Positions 34,915-44,600 of a stretch of 64,000 bases of DNA are shown one piece after another. The notes beneath the pieces were generated by a model, which did no database searches, had not been told where the DNA came from, and was given only the letters and a program-made list of their open reading frames with translations. Both the position numbers and the translations under genes were made by a program. Position 1 is the first letter of the stretch; the number at the start of each line of letters is the position of its first letter. This DNA comes from CAZGMJ01 sp964526785. Lineage in GTDB: Bacteria > Planctomycetota > Phycisphaerae > Sedimentisphaerales > Anaerobacaceae. The stretch covers positions 12,359-76,358 of the forward strand of contig CAZGMJ010000021.1 of the NCBI GenBank assembly GCA_964526785.1, in the 5' to 3' direction.

Positions 34915-35964
34915 GTGGTAGCAAAGAAGTCCACGCGGATTCGCTACATCAATTGGTTGCGAATCGCGGCGATATATACGGTCGTGGCCGCACACATCGC
35001 CATTTGGACCGCAGAAGGCCAGCAGCCGCTCAGTGCCGGCTGGTGGGTGGGCAACGCCATTCATATCCTGGCGATCTGGACTGTGCCCGTCTTCGTCATG
35101 GTCAGTGGCGCCTTGCTGCTGGACAATCGCAGGAACGAAACCGCGATGGAGTTCTACAGCAAGCGGCTGCGCCGGATCGGCATCCCCGTGGTGTTCTGGA
35201 CGGTCGTTTACATCCTTGCCAGAAAGTACATCGGCCACGAGGAACTCACGTCCCGACGGATCGCCTGGTTGGTCTTTACGGCCACGCCTTACTATCACCT
35301 ATGGTACCTTCTGATGATACCGGGGTTGTACCTGCTTACGCCGCCGCTTCGGGCATTTATCCGTCGGACAACGCCGAGGCAGCGTGTGGCGGCGATTGTC
35401 GTCATACTGGGCCTGGCGGCTGTCTACTATCCGCTGAACATTCTTTACTGGCGGCTGCCCCGAACGGTTTTCACGGTCTTTCTCCCGTTCGTCGGTTACT
35501 ATCTCTGCGGCCACGAACTGCGCTCGCTGGATCTCAAGAAGTTGCCTCGATGGCCTCTGGCGGCGCTGGTATTGCTGGCGGTGGGTTACGCGGTTGTAAT
35601 GGCTCGCCCCTTCATCGATAACCTGGGATATATCGGAGATGTGTATATCGTGGACTTCTTCTGCCCGCCCGTCGTTCTAATGGCGCTGGTCATTTTCTAT
35701 GCGGCCTATCGGCTCGATCAGCGGGGGCAGTGGAGGCCGGGCATTCTCGCCAAAGCCGAGGCTTGGGTGGCTTCGACGACGCTCGGGGTTTATGTACTGC
35801 ACCCGCTGGTGCTCGAGTATATGCGCGTGAAGTTCTCAAGGCGGGCGGCGGAGGAAGGGCTTTTGGTGGCCTTCTTAGCAGGACCGATCATTGCGTTCGC
35901 CGCCTCCTACGTGCTGACCTCGCTGATGATGAACGTGCCTTTCCTGAGGCGTACAGTCAGTTGA
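34915..35964 (+). CDS. Acyltransferase 3 family membrane protein
   Basis: The 349-residue polytopic protein has about 10 hydrophobic helices. It carries the acyltransferase-3 opening YINWLRIAAIYTVVAAHIAI (conserved Arg and His), the basic loop FYSKRLRRIGIPVVFW, YYHLWYLLMIPGLYLLTPPL and the late TLGVYVLHPLVLEY. Members O-acetylate or otherwise acylate sugars of surface glycans, lipids or peptidoglycan from the membrane. Start GTG 34915 has GGAGG 6 nt upstream. A membrane glycosyltransferase-like gene follows after 68 nt on the same strand, fitting surface-glycan decoration. Confidence 0.9.
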   Translation: MVAKKSTRIRYINWLRIAAIYTVVAAHIAIWTAEGQQPLSAGWWVGNAIHILAIWTVPVFVMVSGALLLDNRRNETAMEFYSKRLRRIGIPVVFWTVVYILARKYIGHEELTSRRIAWLVFTATPYYHLWYLLMIPGLYLLTPPLRAFIRRTTPRQRVAAIVVILGLAAVYYPLNILYWRLPRTVFTVFLPFVGYYLCGHELRSLDLKKLPRWPLAALVLLAVGYAVVMARPFIDNLGYIGDVYIVDFFCPPVVLMALVIFYAAYRLDQRGQWRPGILAKAEAWVASTTLGVYVLHPLVLEYMRVKFSRRAAEEGLLVAFLAGPIIAFAASYVLTSLMMNVPFLRRTVS

Positions 35965-36032
35965 TCGCTCGCAAATGCAGTGAGGGCGTTGGACGAAGAG
36001 TGTTGTGCGCGGCAAGGGCATACGGATGATAT

Positions 36033-37916
36033 ATGGCAGAACATATGGCTGACCGACTGGCAAATTGCGTTGCTCGAACGAAGAGCTGGCTCGTGCATCC
36101 GAGGCTGATATGGATGCTGGCGATCCTGGCGGTTGTCGTCTCCGTGCCTGCTGTCTTCAGCGGCTGGGGGCCGATGGACGATTTGCGCCATCGCGCCAAG
36201 CTGATAGACCCATCCCGCGTGCCCGACAAGTTCAGACAGATCGGTCTGGTGCCCGAAGATTCGGGTGAGCTGACGACGGTTCTATCGGAAATGCATACGA
36301 TCAATCGCACGCGCAGCGACTTCGACAGGCTGCGGGATTACGGGATAATGCATTGGTGGACGCAGCAGGACTATCGCGCATCGAACTGGCGTCCCGTTGA
36401 CAGCTTTACCCACTGGCTCGATTACCGGCTCTGGCCCGACGCCCCCGCGCTGCAGCATATACACAACATCGTATGGTTTGTTGCCATCATCATGCTCGCG
36501 ACGCTGCTGTACAGGCGTCTGATCGGGCCCGGCTGGGTCGCGGGTCTGGCCGCCCTGATGTACGTCCTGGACGACAGCAACTACCTGCCTACGTTATGGC
36601 TGGCCAACCGCTGCCTGCTCGTTTCGCTGGTGTTTGCCTTGCTCTGTGTATTGTTGCACCACAAATGGCGTTCCTCTGGATCAATTGGTGCTGCGATAGC
36701 CTCCGGCGTCTTTCTGGTTCTTTCGCTTCTGGCCAGCGAGGCCGGCGTGTCAATCTTTGCATATCTGTTTGCCTACGCATTGATTCTCGAACAGGGCAGC
36801 CTGGTCAAACGCGGCCTGAGCCTGCTGCCTGCTTTTGCGATCATCCTGATCTGGCGAGCCGTATACAGCACGCTGGGCCATGGAGCCTTCGGCAGCGGTT
36901 TCGTGATTGACCCGGGCAGAGAACCGGTCAGTTTCATGATCGAGTTGCTGCAGCGCGGTCCTGTGTTGCTCTTCGCCCAACTGGGCGGACCGCCGTCGGA
37001 GATCTACAGCTTCATCCGCCAGTCGTACCGTCCGTATGTCGTGGCCGCGGCCTATTCGTTTTTGTTGCTCGTCGTGGTCGCCGTATGGCCGGTCGTTCGC
37101 CACAATCGCACCGCTCGATTCTGGCTGCTGGCCATGGTGCTGGCTGTTGTGCCGATCTGCGCGACGCTGCCGATGAACCGCAACCTGCTGTTCGTGGCCG
37201 TCGCGGCTTTTGCCCTGATCTGCCAGTTCATCGGCGCCTGGTCGGCGAAAGAGGCATGGCTGCCCCGCAGCAGATGGTGGGGCAAGCTTGCCAAAGCACT
37301 CGCTGTGTATTTCATCATCGCACACATCATCTTTGCCGCTTTGGGACGAATTGCCAGCCCGATTACGGTAGCAGAGACGCGCGAGCAGTTCGCCGCGACT
37401 ATGGACGTCGGGCCATTGCCCGGCGTCGGGGATCAGGATCTGGTTATTGTGAATGCCCCGAATCCGTTCAGCCTGTTCTTCATGCCCCTGTACCGATGGC
37501 ATAACGACCAACCGCTGCCCGAGCACGTGCGGGTGCTGGCGCCTGGCTTTGCTCTGATGCGTGTTACACGGACGGCTGAGGACACGCTGCGCGTTGAGGC
37601 CGCCTCGGCGAATCTCTTCACGGGCAGGCAGGAGCGGCCGTTCCACGTTGTGTACATGTACGAAACGTTCAACGAGGGATTCAGGCACAGCAGCTTTCCC
37701 ATGCAGGCGGGCGACGTCGTGCAGTTGCCCCGCATGACGGCCACCGTCAGGGACGTCGACGAAGCCGGCCTGCCCGTTACGGTCGAGTTTCATTTTGCCG
37801 TCCCACTGGACGACGCTTCGCTGCGGTGGCTTAAATGGGACTGGCACGACAAGCAATACGTGCCGTTCGAAGTGCCCGGGCTCGGTGAGAGTGTCCGTGT
37901 GAAGGGGCGTTTTTGA
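36033..37916 (+). CDS. Polytopic membrane protein, PMT/TMTC-type glycosyltransferase-like
   Basis: The 627-residue protein has about 10 hydrophobic helices up to residue 440 and then a soluble, probably periplasmic, domain to the end. The early loop SNWRPVDSFTHWLDYRLWPD followed by LQHIHNIVWFVAIIMLATLL resembles the RP-x-x-x-x-H...H-x-x-N pattern of membrane GT-C enzymes such as the TMTC group. This suggests a lipid-linked sugar transferase. The catalytic acidic pair of the first loop may be in GWGPMDDLRHR. Start ATG 36033 has only a weak ribosome site; ATG 36045 is in frame. It probably forms an operon with the acyltransferase gene. Confidence 0.7.
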   Translation: MAEHMADRLANCVARTKSWLVHPRLIWMLAILAVVVSVPAVFSGWGPMDDLRHRAKLIDPSRVPDKFRQIGLVPEDSGELTTVLSEMHTINRTRSDFDRLRDYGIMHWWTQQDYRASNWRPVDSFTHWLDYRLWPDAPALQHIHNIVWFVAIIMLATLLYRRLIGPGWVAGLAALMYVLDDSNYLPTLWLANRCLLVSLVFALLCVLLHHKWRSSGSIGAAIASGVFLVLSLLASEAGVSIFAYLFAYALILEQGSLVKRGLSLLPAFAIILIWRAVYSTLGHGAFGSGFVIDPGREPVSFMIELLQRGPVLLFAQLGGPPSEIYSFIRQSYRPYVVAAAYSFLLLVVVAVWPVVRHNRTARFWLLAMVLAVVPICATLPMNRNLLFVAVAAFALICQFIGAWSAKEAWLPRSRWWGKLAKALAVYFIIAHIIFAALGRIASPITVAETREQFAATMDVGPLPGVGDQDLVIVNAPNPFSLFFMPLYRWHNDQPLPEHVRVLAPGFALMRVTRTAEDTLRVEAASANLFTGRQERPFHVVYMYETFNEGFRHSSFPMQAGDVVQLPRMTATVRDVDEAGLPVTVEFHFAVPLDDASLRWLKWDWHDKQYVPFEVPGLGESVRVKGRF

Positions 37917-37945
37917 GCGATTAGTCTTCAGTTGAAAGGGAGAAG

Positions 37946-38506
37946 ATGAAAAGAGACGTCGATTTGGCCCGATCCAAGTGGCTTGTGGAACCCGGTTGTG
38001 TCGTGCTGGTAACCTCGGGCACTATGGAAGAGCCCAACGTAATGACCTTCAGTTGGCAGACCCCGGTCAATACATCCGATCCGTGTTTGATTGTGCTGGC
38101 GATCAGTCATGTGCGCTACTCCTACGAACTGATCCGGCAGAACAACGAACTGGTCATCAATGTTCCCGGCGAAGAGCTGTTGGATCAGGTGCATTACGTG
38201 GGCACCGTCAGTGGACGAGATGCCGACAAACTGAGGACCAGCGGTCTGACGATCGCCCCCGCTCAAGCAGTCCGCCCGCCGTTGATTGCCGAATGTGCCG
38301 GCCATCTGGAATGCAAAGTGGTGCAAACGTTTGAGATGGAGAGCCACGACCTGCTCGTATGTGAAGTCGTCGGCGCGAGCGCCGAGGCCGATTTCTTCGA
38401 CGGCCGCTGGATTGCCGAGAAATTCCACAGCCTCCACTATCTCTGCGGCAATCTCTACGGCCTGCTGGACCGCACCGTAAAGGCCCGTCCTATCGCAGGA
38501 GGTTGA
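37946..38506 (+). CDS. Flavin reductase-like (FMN-binding split barrel) protein
   Basis: The 186-residue protein matches the flavin reductase-like family by VVLVTSGTMEEPNVMTFSWQ, the conserved PCLIVLAISHVRYSYELI, NNELVINVPGEELLDQVHYV and HLECKVVQTFEMESHDLLVC. These cytoplasmic proteins bind FMN and reduce flavins or act as uncharacterised FMN proteins. GGGAG lies 6 nt before the ATG. It starts 29 nt after the membrane glycosyltransferase-like gene, so co-transcription is possible, though a functional link is not apparent. Confidence 0.9.
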   Translation: MKRDVDLARSKWLVEPGCVVLVTSGTMEEPNVMTFSWQTPVNTSDPCLIVLAISHVRYSYELIRQNNELVINVPGEELLDQVHYVGTVSGRDADKLRTSGLTIAPAQAVRPPLIAECAGHLECKVVQTFEMESHDLLVCEVVGASAEADFFDGRWIAEKFHSLHYLCGNLYGLLDRTVKARPIAGG

Positions 38507-38653
38507 GGCGGCGTACCGTATTGCCGGTTGCTGCGGCTCTTGCGGCAGTTCGCACGCTTTTCGTATCGCTTCTGCTTGTCTCGGTAGCTTTGCTCGACTA
38601 TCATAGAGCGAAAGCCTGCATGAATGACATCAATCCGCTGATTGAGGTGGAGC

Positions 38654-39631
38654 ATGGCAAATACCTTACATCGTCGAGATTTCCTGAAGCATTCCGCAGC
38701 CGCGTCGGCGGCACTGGGATTGAGCCTCGAGGAGCGCGTGCTGGCATCCCGGGCAGCCGGTACGCCGCCCATAACGGACAGGCCGATTACGGAGCAGGTG
38801 TTACCGATCGGGAAGATCAAAGATGTGGAAATCACGCGCATGTTCTGCGGTGGCAATCTTACCAGCGGCTTTGCGCACAGTCGGGACCTCGTCTATATCT
38901 CCTCGCTTCTTCGCAACTACTTCACCGATGAGAAGATACTCGAGACCTGGCAGAACTGTGAGGATTCGGGGATTAATACCGTATTGCTCCGGCTGGACAA
39001 CAGCGTTATCCGCCTGATCAACCAGTACTGGCGCGAACGCGGCGGATCGCTGCAGTGGATTGCTCAAATCAAGCCCAAGGAAAAGGACCTCACGACCGAC
39101 GTTAAGCGCGCCGTGGATAACGGAGCCGCCGGTGTTTACGTGCAGGGAAGCGTCGCAGACCGTTTCGTCAGGGCCGGCCGCATCGATCTGGTGGCGGAGA
39201 CGCTGGAGTTCATGAAGTCTCAGGGTGTGATCGCGGGCATAGGGGCCCATTGCCTTGAAGTGGTCATGGCATCGGAAGAAGCAGGACTCGCCCCGGACTT
39301 CTACATGAAGACACTGCACAGCGATGACTACTTCTCCGCTACCCCCAGGCAGAACCGCGAGGACTTCATGCTGCCTCCGCACGACAACATGTGGTGTACG
39401 AAGCCCGAGCAGACGATAGCGTATATGAAGACGGTCAAACGGCCGTGGATTGCGTTCAAAGTGCTCGCAGCCGGCGCTATCCACCCGCAGAAGGGCTTTC
39501 AGTACGCTTTCGAAAACGGTGCGGACTTCGTTTGTGTCGGTATGTTTGACTTCCAGGTGCGCGAAGACGTCATGATCGCCCGCCGGATACTCTCAGGCAA
39601 TCTGCGCAGAAACAGGACCTGGATGGCGTAG
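38654..39631 (+). CDS. Twin-arginine-exported aldolase-type barrel protein
   Basis: The 325-residue protein begins MANTLHRRDFLKHSAAAS, a twin-arginine signal; ATG 38654 has GAGG 6 nt upstream. The rest reads as a TIM barrel: KDVEITRMFCGGNLTSGFAH, ETWQNCEDSGINTVLLRLDN, KRAVDNGAAGVYVQGSVADR, QGVIAGIGAHCLEVVMASEE and PWIAFKVLAAGAIHPQKGFQ. The GVIAGIGAH strand and the late KVLAAGA are reminiscent of aldo/keto-type or class-II-like barrels common in planctomycetes. No precise reaction can be given. It is convergent with folC, with 41 nt between the stops. Confidence 0.75.
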   Translation: MANTLHRRDFLKHSAAASAALGLSLEERVLASRAAGTPPITDRPITEQVLPIGKIKDVEITRMFCGGNLTSGFAHSRDLVYISSLLRNYFTDEKILETWQNCEDSGINTVLLRLDNSVIRLINQYWRERGGSLQWIAQIKPKEKDLTTDVKRAVDNGAAGVYVQGSVADRFVRAGRIDLVAETLEFMKSQGVIAGIGAHCLEVVMASEEAGLAPDFYMKTLHSDDYFSATPRQNREDFMLPPHDNMWCTKPEQTIAYMKTVKRPWIAFKVLAAGAIHPQKGFQYAFENGADFVCVGMFDFQVREDVMIARRILSGNLRRNRTWMA

Positions 39632-39672
39632 GAGTGGTTGGTACGTGACGAGATGGCGATTGAGGCGTCGGA

Positions 39673-41115
39673 TTATACGCTGCTCGTTACGCGAGATCGC
39701 CTTGTTTTGTGGAATCGCGTCTTCGCCTGGCCGATCAGATAAAAGCTGCCCGTGATGCAGATCAGGTCTTCTCTGCCGACCGCGCTGCTGGCCAGCCCCA
39801 GAGCCTCTCCGAGACTGGAAGCCGTCTGGCACATCTTGCCGCATATCTCGGCGTAAATCTCCGCCAGATCATCCGGCGACATGGCCTTGGGGGAGTTGCT
39901 GCGCGTAAAGACGACCTTGTCCGCCCCGTAGCGCAACGCATCCAGCATGCCCCGCACGTCCTTGTCACTGTTGCAGCCAAAAACAACGACCATCGAGTCG
40001 TAAGGCACGTTCTGTCCGATTGCCTGAATAAGCGCCTTGATGCTCGCGGCGTTGTGGGCGCCGTCAATCATGATCCGGGGATCGCTGCAAATCATCTCCA
40101 TCCGGCCGATGAGCGAAACTCCGAGCAGACCCTGGGCGGCCTTCTGATTGTCAATTTCGTACCCGACCTCTTTCAATTTGTCCAGCATCGCCAGAGCGAG
40201 ACCGCAATTGATCGCCTGGTGTTCGCCATGCAGCGGCACGCGCAGGTGTTCGAAGCGGCTCGTGGCCGTCGTCAGACAGATTCGCGTGTGCGGTCCGTCC
40301 TCGCGCGACGTTTCGAAGCGGTGTGAAAAATCGATATCCGTACCGGTTATGCTCAGCGGTGCACTTGCTGCCTCGGCGCAGGACCGCAGCACATCCATCG
40401 CCGCCGGCTCCTGTGCGACGGTTACCGCCGGCACACCGCGCTTAAACACGCCCGCCTTCTCCTCAGCGATACTGCTGATGGTCTGCCCGAGCTGCTGTTG
40501 ATGGTCGATACTGAGGCTCGTAATGCCCACAACCTCCGGCTGAACCACATTCGTGCTGTCGAGACGCCCGCCCAATCCGGTCTCGATAATGCCGATATCC
40601 ACTTCCTTGTCCGCGAAGTGCATAAAGGCGACGGCCGTGAGTATCTCAAAGAACGTGGGAGGGTCGTCATTGGCCATCTTCTCGATAGGTGCATAAAGGC
40701 GATTGAGAATGCCGAGCATGTCCGTCTTGGTGATCATTTTGGAATTGACGGCGATTCGCTCGTGCAGATGCACCACGTGAGGCGACGTATACAGCCCCAC
40801 CCGATAATTGTTGGCCTCCAGCATACGGGCCAGCATGGTCGCTGTGGACCCCTTGCCCTTGGTGCCCGCGATGTGGGCCGTGCTGATCTTTTTATGGGGA
40901 TTCCCCACCAGCGACAGCAGCTTTTTCATTCGATCCAAGCTGAATGTCGTCACATTATACCGGACGCGCTGCTGCCTCTCGTAGTCGGTTTTGTCCAGAA
41001 GGTACGCAATGGCTTCGCGGTAGGTCCTGAAAGCCTTCTTACCTTTTACCTTGGCGACTTTGGAGGAGGATCTCTTAGTCCGTTTCTTTCCGGTTGTCCT
41101 CAATGACTTTACCAT
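39673..41115 (-). CDS. folC: Folylpolyglutamate/dihydrofolate synthase
   Basis: The 480-residue protein has the Mur-ligase-type layout of FolC: ATP loop HIAGTKGKGSTATMLARML, the folate loop YTSPHVVHLHERIAVN, EILTAVAFMHFADKEVDIGI, ETGLGGRLDSTNVV, SIDHQQQLGQTISSIAEEKAGV and a C-terminal DGAHNAASIKALI. It adds glutamate to folates in the cytoplasm. The N-terminus carries about 30 lysine- and serine-rich residues (SLRTTGKKRTKRSSSKVAKV) before the usual FRTYREAIAYL start; this basic tail is unusual. ATG 41115 has no ribosome site, and the promoter lies only 9 nt upstream, so the transcript should be leaderless or nearly so. Confidence 0.94.
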   Translation of the reverse strand: MVKSLRTTGKKRTKRSSSKVAKVKGKKAFRTYREAIAYLLDKTDYERQQRVRYNVTTFSLDRMKKLLSLVGNPHKKISTAHIAGTKGKGSTATMLARMLEANNYRVGLYTSPHVVHLHERIAVNSKMITKTDMLGILNRLYAPIEKMANDDPPTFFEILTAVAFMHFADKEVDIGIIETGLGGRLDSTNVVQPEVVGITSLSIDHQQQLGQTISSIAEEKAGVFKRGVPAVTVAQEPAAMDVLRSCAEAASAPLSITGTDIDFSHRFETSREDGPHTRICLTTATSRFEHLRVPLHGEHQAINCGLALAMLDKLKEVGYEIDNQKAAQGLLGVSLIGRMEMICSDPRIMIDGAHNAASIKALIQAIGQNVPYDSMVVVFGCNSDKDVRGMLDALRYGADKVVFTRSNSPKAMSPDDLAEIYAEICGKMCQTASSLGEALGLASSAVGREDLICITGSFYLIGQAKTRFHKTRRSRVTSSV

Positions 41116-41124
41116 GAACGCGTG

Positions 41125-41153
41125 ATTGTAGCATCTGGCCACAGTCCTGTCAA
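41125..41153 (-). promoter_or_regulatory. Near-consensus promoter placing the folC transcript start at its ATG
   Basis: On the minus strand TTGACA (41153-41148) and TACAAT (41130-41125) are separated by exactly 17 nt. With initiation 6-8 nt past the -10, the RNA would begin about 41119-41117, with the ATG at 41115. Confidence 0.7.
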
Positions 41154-41624
41154 TTGCGGGCAACCACAAGAAGTTTGTGATTTGAATCAGGTTAAGCCGT
41201 AAGTGTCTATTTAGTAATGCTTTGCGACAAAGGTATCTTTTTGTCATTATCCCCTTCCCTTCATAGAATATAACACAGAACGTGTGTAATATTAGAATCG
41301 CTTATATATCGATCGGGGACGATCAGGTCAGCTTGTTGCAGGGTTATGACGGTATTGTCGGTTTTTCAGCCACGCGCCAAATCCCGGTAGGCGGAAGTTG
41401 GGTGCTGATCCCGGCAACAGTAGTCCCGGCTGAACGGTAAGCAAAGCGCATTGGGGGTAAAATGGCCTTTTTGCGGCATTTTGCGGCAAAGCCGCTGTTC
41501 CTCGCTGTCGATATGCCGTTAATGCCATACTGGGGGCTTTTGCGTGTAATGCAACGCGAACACCGCTTGTTTCAGCGGTTTGGCGACGGCCCGCAGAGGC
41601 TGAATACCTGGTGAGGCCGAGCAT
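41154..41624. other. Leader region of the hybrid kinase with structured-looking sequence
   Basis: This 471-nt region has no credible gene. It holds a 7-bp long-range pairing, TTCAGCC (41365-41371) with GGCTGAA (41428-41434). The pairing encloses a GC-rich core with GGGTGCTGATCCC (41400-41412) and three CCCGG repeats. A perfect 10-bp tandem duplication TTTTGCGGCA follows (41469-41478 and 41479-41488), running into a GCGGC-AAA-GCCGC hairpin. An ACCGCT/AGCGGT dyad lies at 41562-41579. It may be a structured 5' leader of the sensor kinase. I could not match a known riboswitch confidently. Confidence 0.45.
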
Positions 41625-44600
41625 ATGAGCGAACGAAAAAAGAGCGTTAGTGCGGCACTTCGGTTGCGTCGAAGGATCGGTACGAGGTTTCTATGCATCG
41701 TTGCTGCGCTCGCGATCGCCTTTTCGGGATTCGTGTTGCTCAGGACCTTGTCCCAGAGTCATCGTCGCACCGCACAGCTCCTGGACAGGCAGGCCGAACT
41801 TGCCCTCTACTTTGATCTCGCGATCAGAGACTACGTGGGCCGCCATGTTCGCCCGTTTGCAGAAGAACACGTTCCCGCCGGAGATTTTGTCCCGGAGGTC
41901 ATGTCAACTTCGTATGTGGCTCGCAAGGTGTTTGAGCGGGTCCGCGACCGCTTTCCCGATTACGTCATCAAGTTTTCATCCGATAATCCGCGAAATCCGG
42001 TGAATCTGGCGACGCCTGAGGAGATGCGCATAATTCACTACTTCGAGGAGCATCCCGAAGCCAAACACTGGTCCGGACAAATAGAATTCTCCGGCAGTAC
42101 GTACCAGGCACAATTCTACCCCAGGCGCATGAGGGAGAGTTGCCTGCACTGTCATGGAGATCCCGCGGATGCTCCCGCCTCGCTGCTTGCCCGATACGGG
42201 GATCAAAACGGGTTCCACCGGAAGGTCGGCAGCGTCATCGCCCTGGATACAGTGGCGGTGCCGGTAGATGCATATGCAGCCTCCGCACGCCGTCAGACAC
42301 TTATGAACTCTCTGGTGCTCATTGCCGGGCTTGTGCTTCTGCTGGGAGCGATCTACTGGGTGTTTCACGTGCTCGTTGCCCGGCGACTGGTTAGGATCGC
42401 AGGGCATTTCCGCCAGGCGATGGAAGAACGCGGCGACGTCCGCATCGGAACTGTCAACGACACCGGCGATGATGAGATAGGTGTCCTGGCCCGGGCGTTC
42501 AACGCGCTGGCCGTGCGATTGAATGATCTGTACGCCTCGCTCGAAAACCGCGTTTCCGAGCGTACGGCAGAATTGCAAGAGGCCAACCAAGACCTGCGCA
42601 AAGAAATCCTCGAACGCCAACGCGCACAAACGGCGCTTCGAGAGAATGAAAGCAAGTACAGAACGCTGTTCGAGAACTCCGCAGTGGGCGTCCTGTTGAT
42701 GACGGATGTCTTCGTTGACTGCAACGAGCAGGCATGCCGGATTTGGGGAAGACCGCGTGATGAGATCATCGGTCATTCGCCCATTGAGTTCTCCCCGGAA
42801 TTCCAGCCGACTGGGCGGTCATCGAAGGCGGCGGCCCGGGAACACCTTGCGGCGGCCGAAGCGGGGGAGGCTGAGTTCTTCATTTGGCGTCATTTGCACA
42901 GGGACGGCAGTGTCATAGATGCGGAAATCAGTCTCAAGACGGTTCGTGTGGACGGTCAGGAAATGATCCTGGCGACAATGCGGGACGTAACGCAGAGGCA
43001 ACAAGCCTATCGCGAGCAAGCCGACCGCCTCGAACGAGTGCGCAAACAGCAAAAAGCAATCGTGGAACTGGCCGGCTATACCGTCACTGACACTGCCGAT
43101 CTCACAGAGGTTTGTCGCAGAATAACTAGGCTGGCTGCCGAAGCTGTTGACGTGGACAGGGCGAGTGTCTGGATGTGGGACGCCGAAGGCGATATGCTGC
43201 GCTGCGTCAATGTCTTTGACCGACAGGAAAGACGGCACGATGAAGGTATGACCTTGTGTGCCGACGATTTTCCCGCCTATTTCAAAGCGCTGGAGGCAGG
43301 CCACGCCATTGACGCCCACGATGCCCGCGCCGACTCCCGGACCAGCGAGTTCACTGAGAGCTATCTGCAACCGCTCGGTATCAGCTCGATGCTGGACAGC
43401 ATGGTGCGAGTACGGCGTCGGGTCGTTGGCGTCGTCTGCCTCGAACATCGGGGAAAGCCGCGACATTGGTACGATGATGAGATTGCTTTTGGAAGAGCTG
43501 TTGCAGACCGCGTCTCGCAGGAATTATTGAATGCCGAGCGCACGCGCGCCGAAGAGGAATTGCGCACTTCGCTCAACGATCTCGAACGGCTCAACGCAGC
43601 CATGCTCGGTCGTGAGAAACGCATTCTGGAGATGAAGAACCAGGTCAACGTATTGTGCGAACAACTCGGACGCAGCCATGTGTATGGTGCCGCGGCCGAG
43701 CCGGATGAGCCGACCGGATCGGGAAAAAAGGAGCAGGGCTGTATCGATACACGCGCCGTGCTCGAAAGAATGAGAGGTCTTCAACCGCTGCTGGTGGGCT
43801 TCTGCAATTGTACCGGCATTGCTGCGGCCATCATAGATCGTCACGGTGAAGTTGTCGTTGGAGCGAACTGGCAGCGCATTTGTACGCACTTCCATCGGCA
43901 GAATCCGCAGTCCGCGGCGCGATGCGTCGAGTCCGACACGGTTATCGCGAACCAGTTGCTCGAAGGACAGGATGTTGCCCTCTACACATGCAAGAACGGC
44001 CTTACCGACGCGGCGACCGGCATCTTTGTCCACGGCCAACACGTCGCCAATCTGTTTGTGGGGCAGTTTCTGTTGGAAGAGCCGGACAAGGATGCGTTCG
44101 GACGTCGATCTCGAGAGTACGGGTTCGACGAGCGAGAGTATCTTGATGCGTTGGCCGAAGTTCCCGTAATGGATCGGACATACGTCGAGTCGCTGCTGAA
44201 GTTCCTCCGTACGCTGGCGAATTTCGTTGCTTCGATGGAGCAGAACTGGATAGAGCAGAACGCGGCCAACCTGGAATTGAAGGAAGGGCGCAGAGCGGCG
44301 TTGAGCATGATGGAGGACGCGGAGGCTGCAAGGAGACGAGTGGAGGAATCTCAGCGTGCTTTGCGCGAGAGCGAGCAGCGTATGGCGATGGTACTGGACA
44401 GTGCCCCGGCGGGCATTGTCATTATCAACCAGGACACGCACACGATAGAATACGCTAATCCGGCCGCGGCTCGAATGGCCGGCAGAGGGGTAGACGAACT
44501 GACAGGACGCCAGTGTCACGAGTTGATGTGTCCGGCCGCGAAGGGACAGTGCCCCATAACCGATCTGCATCAGTCGGTGGATAATTCCGAGCGCATGCTG

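Noticed and set aside
41365..41450. Confident cobalamin riboswitch
   Set aside because: The GGTGC-x-x-AT-CC core and a CCCGGC stretch are suggestive, but the GCCACTG box and the downstream AGGAGACCTGCC-like element are absent. Reported only as a possible structured leader.
41328..41624. Minus-strand 98-codon frame in the kinase leader
   Set aside because: No ribosome site or family; it is coincident with the repeat and hairpin features, so better explained as non-coding.
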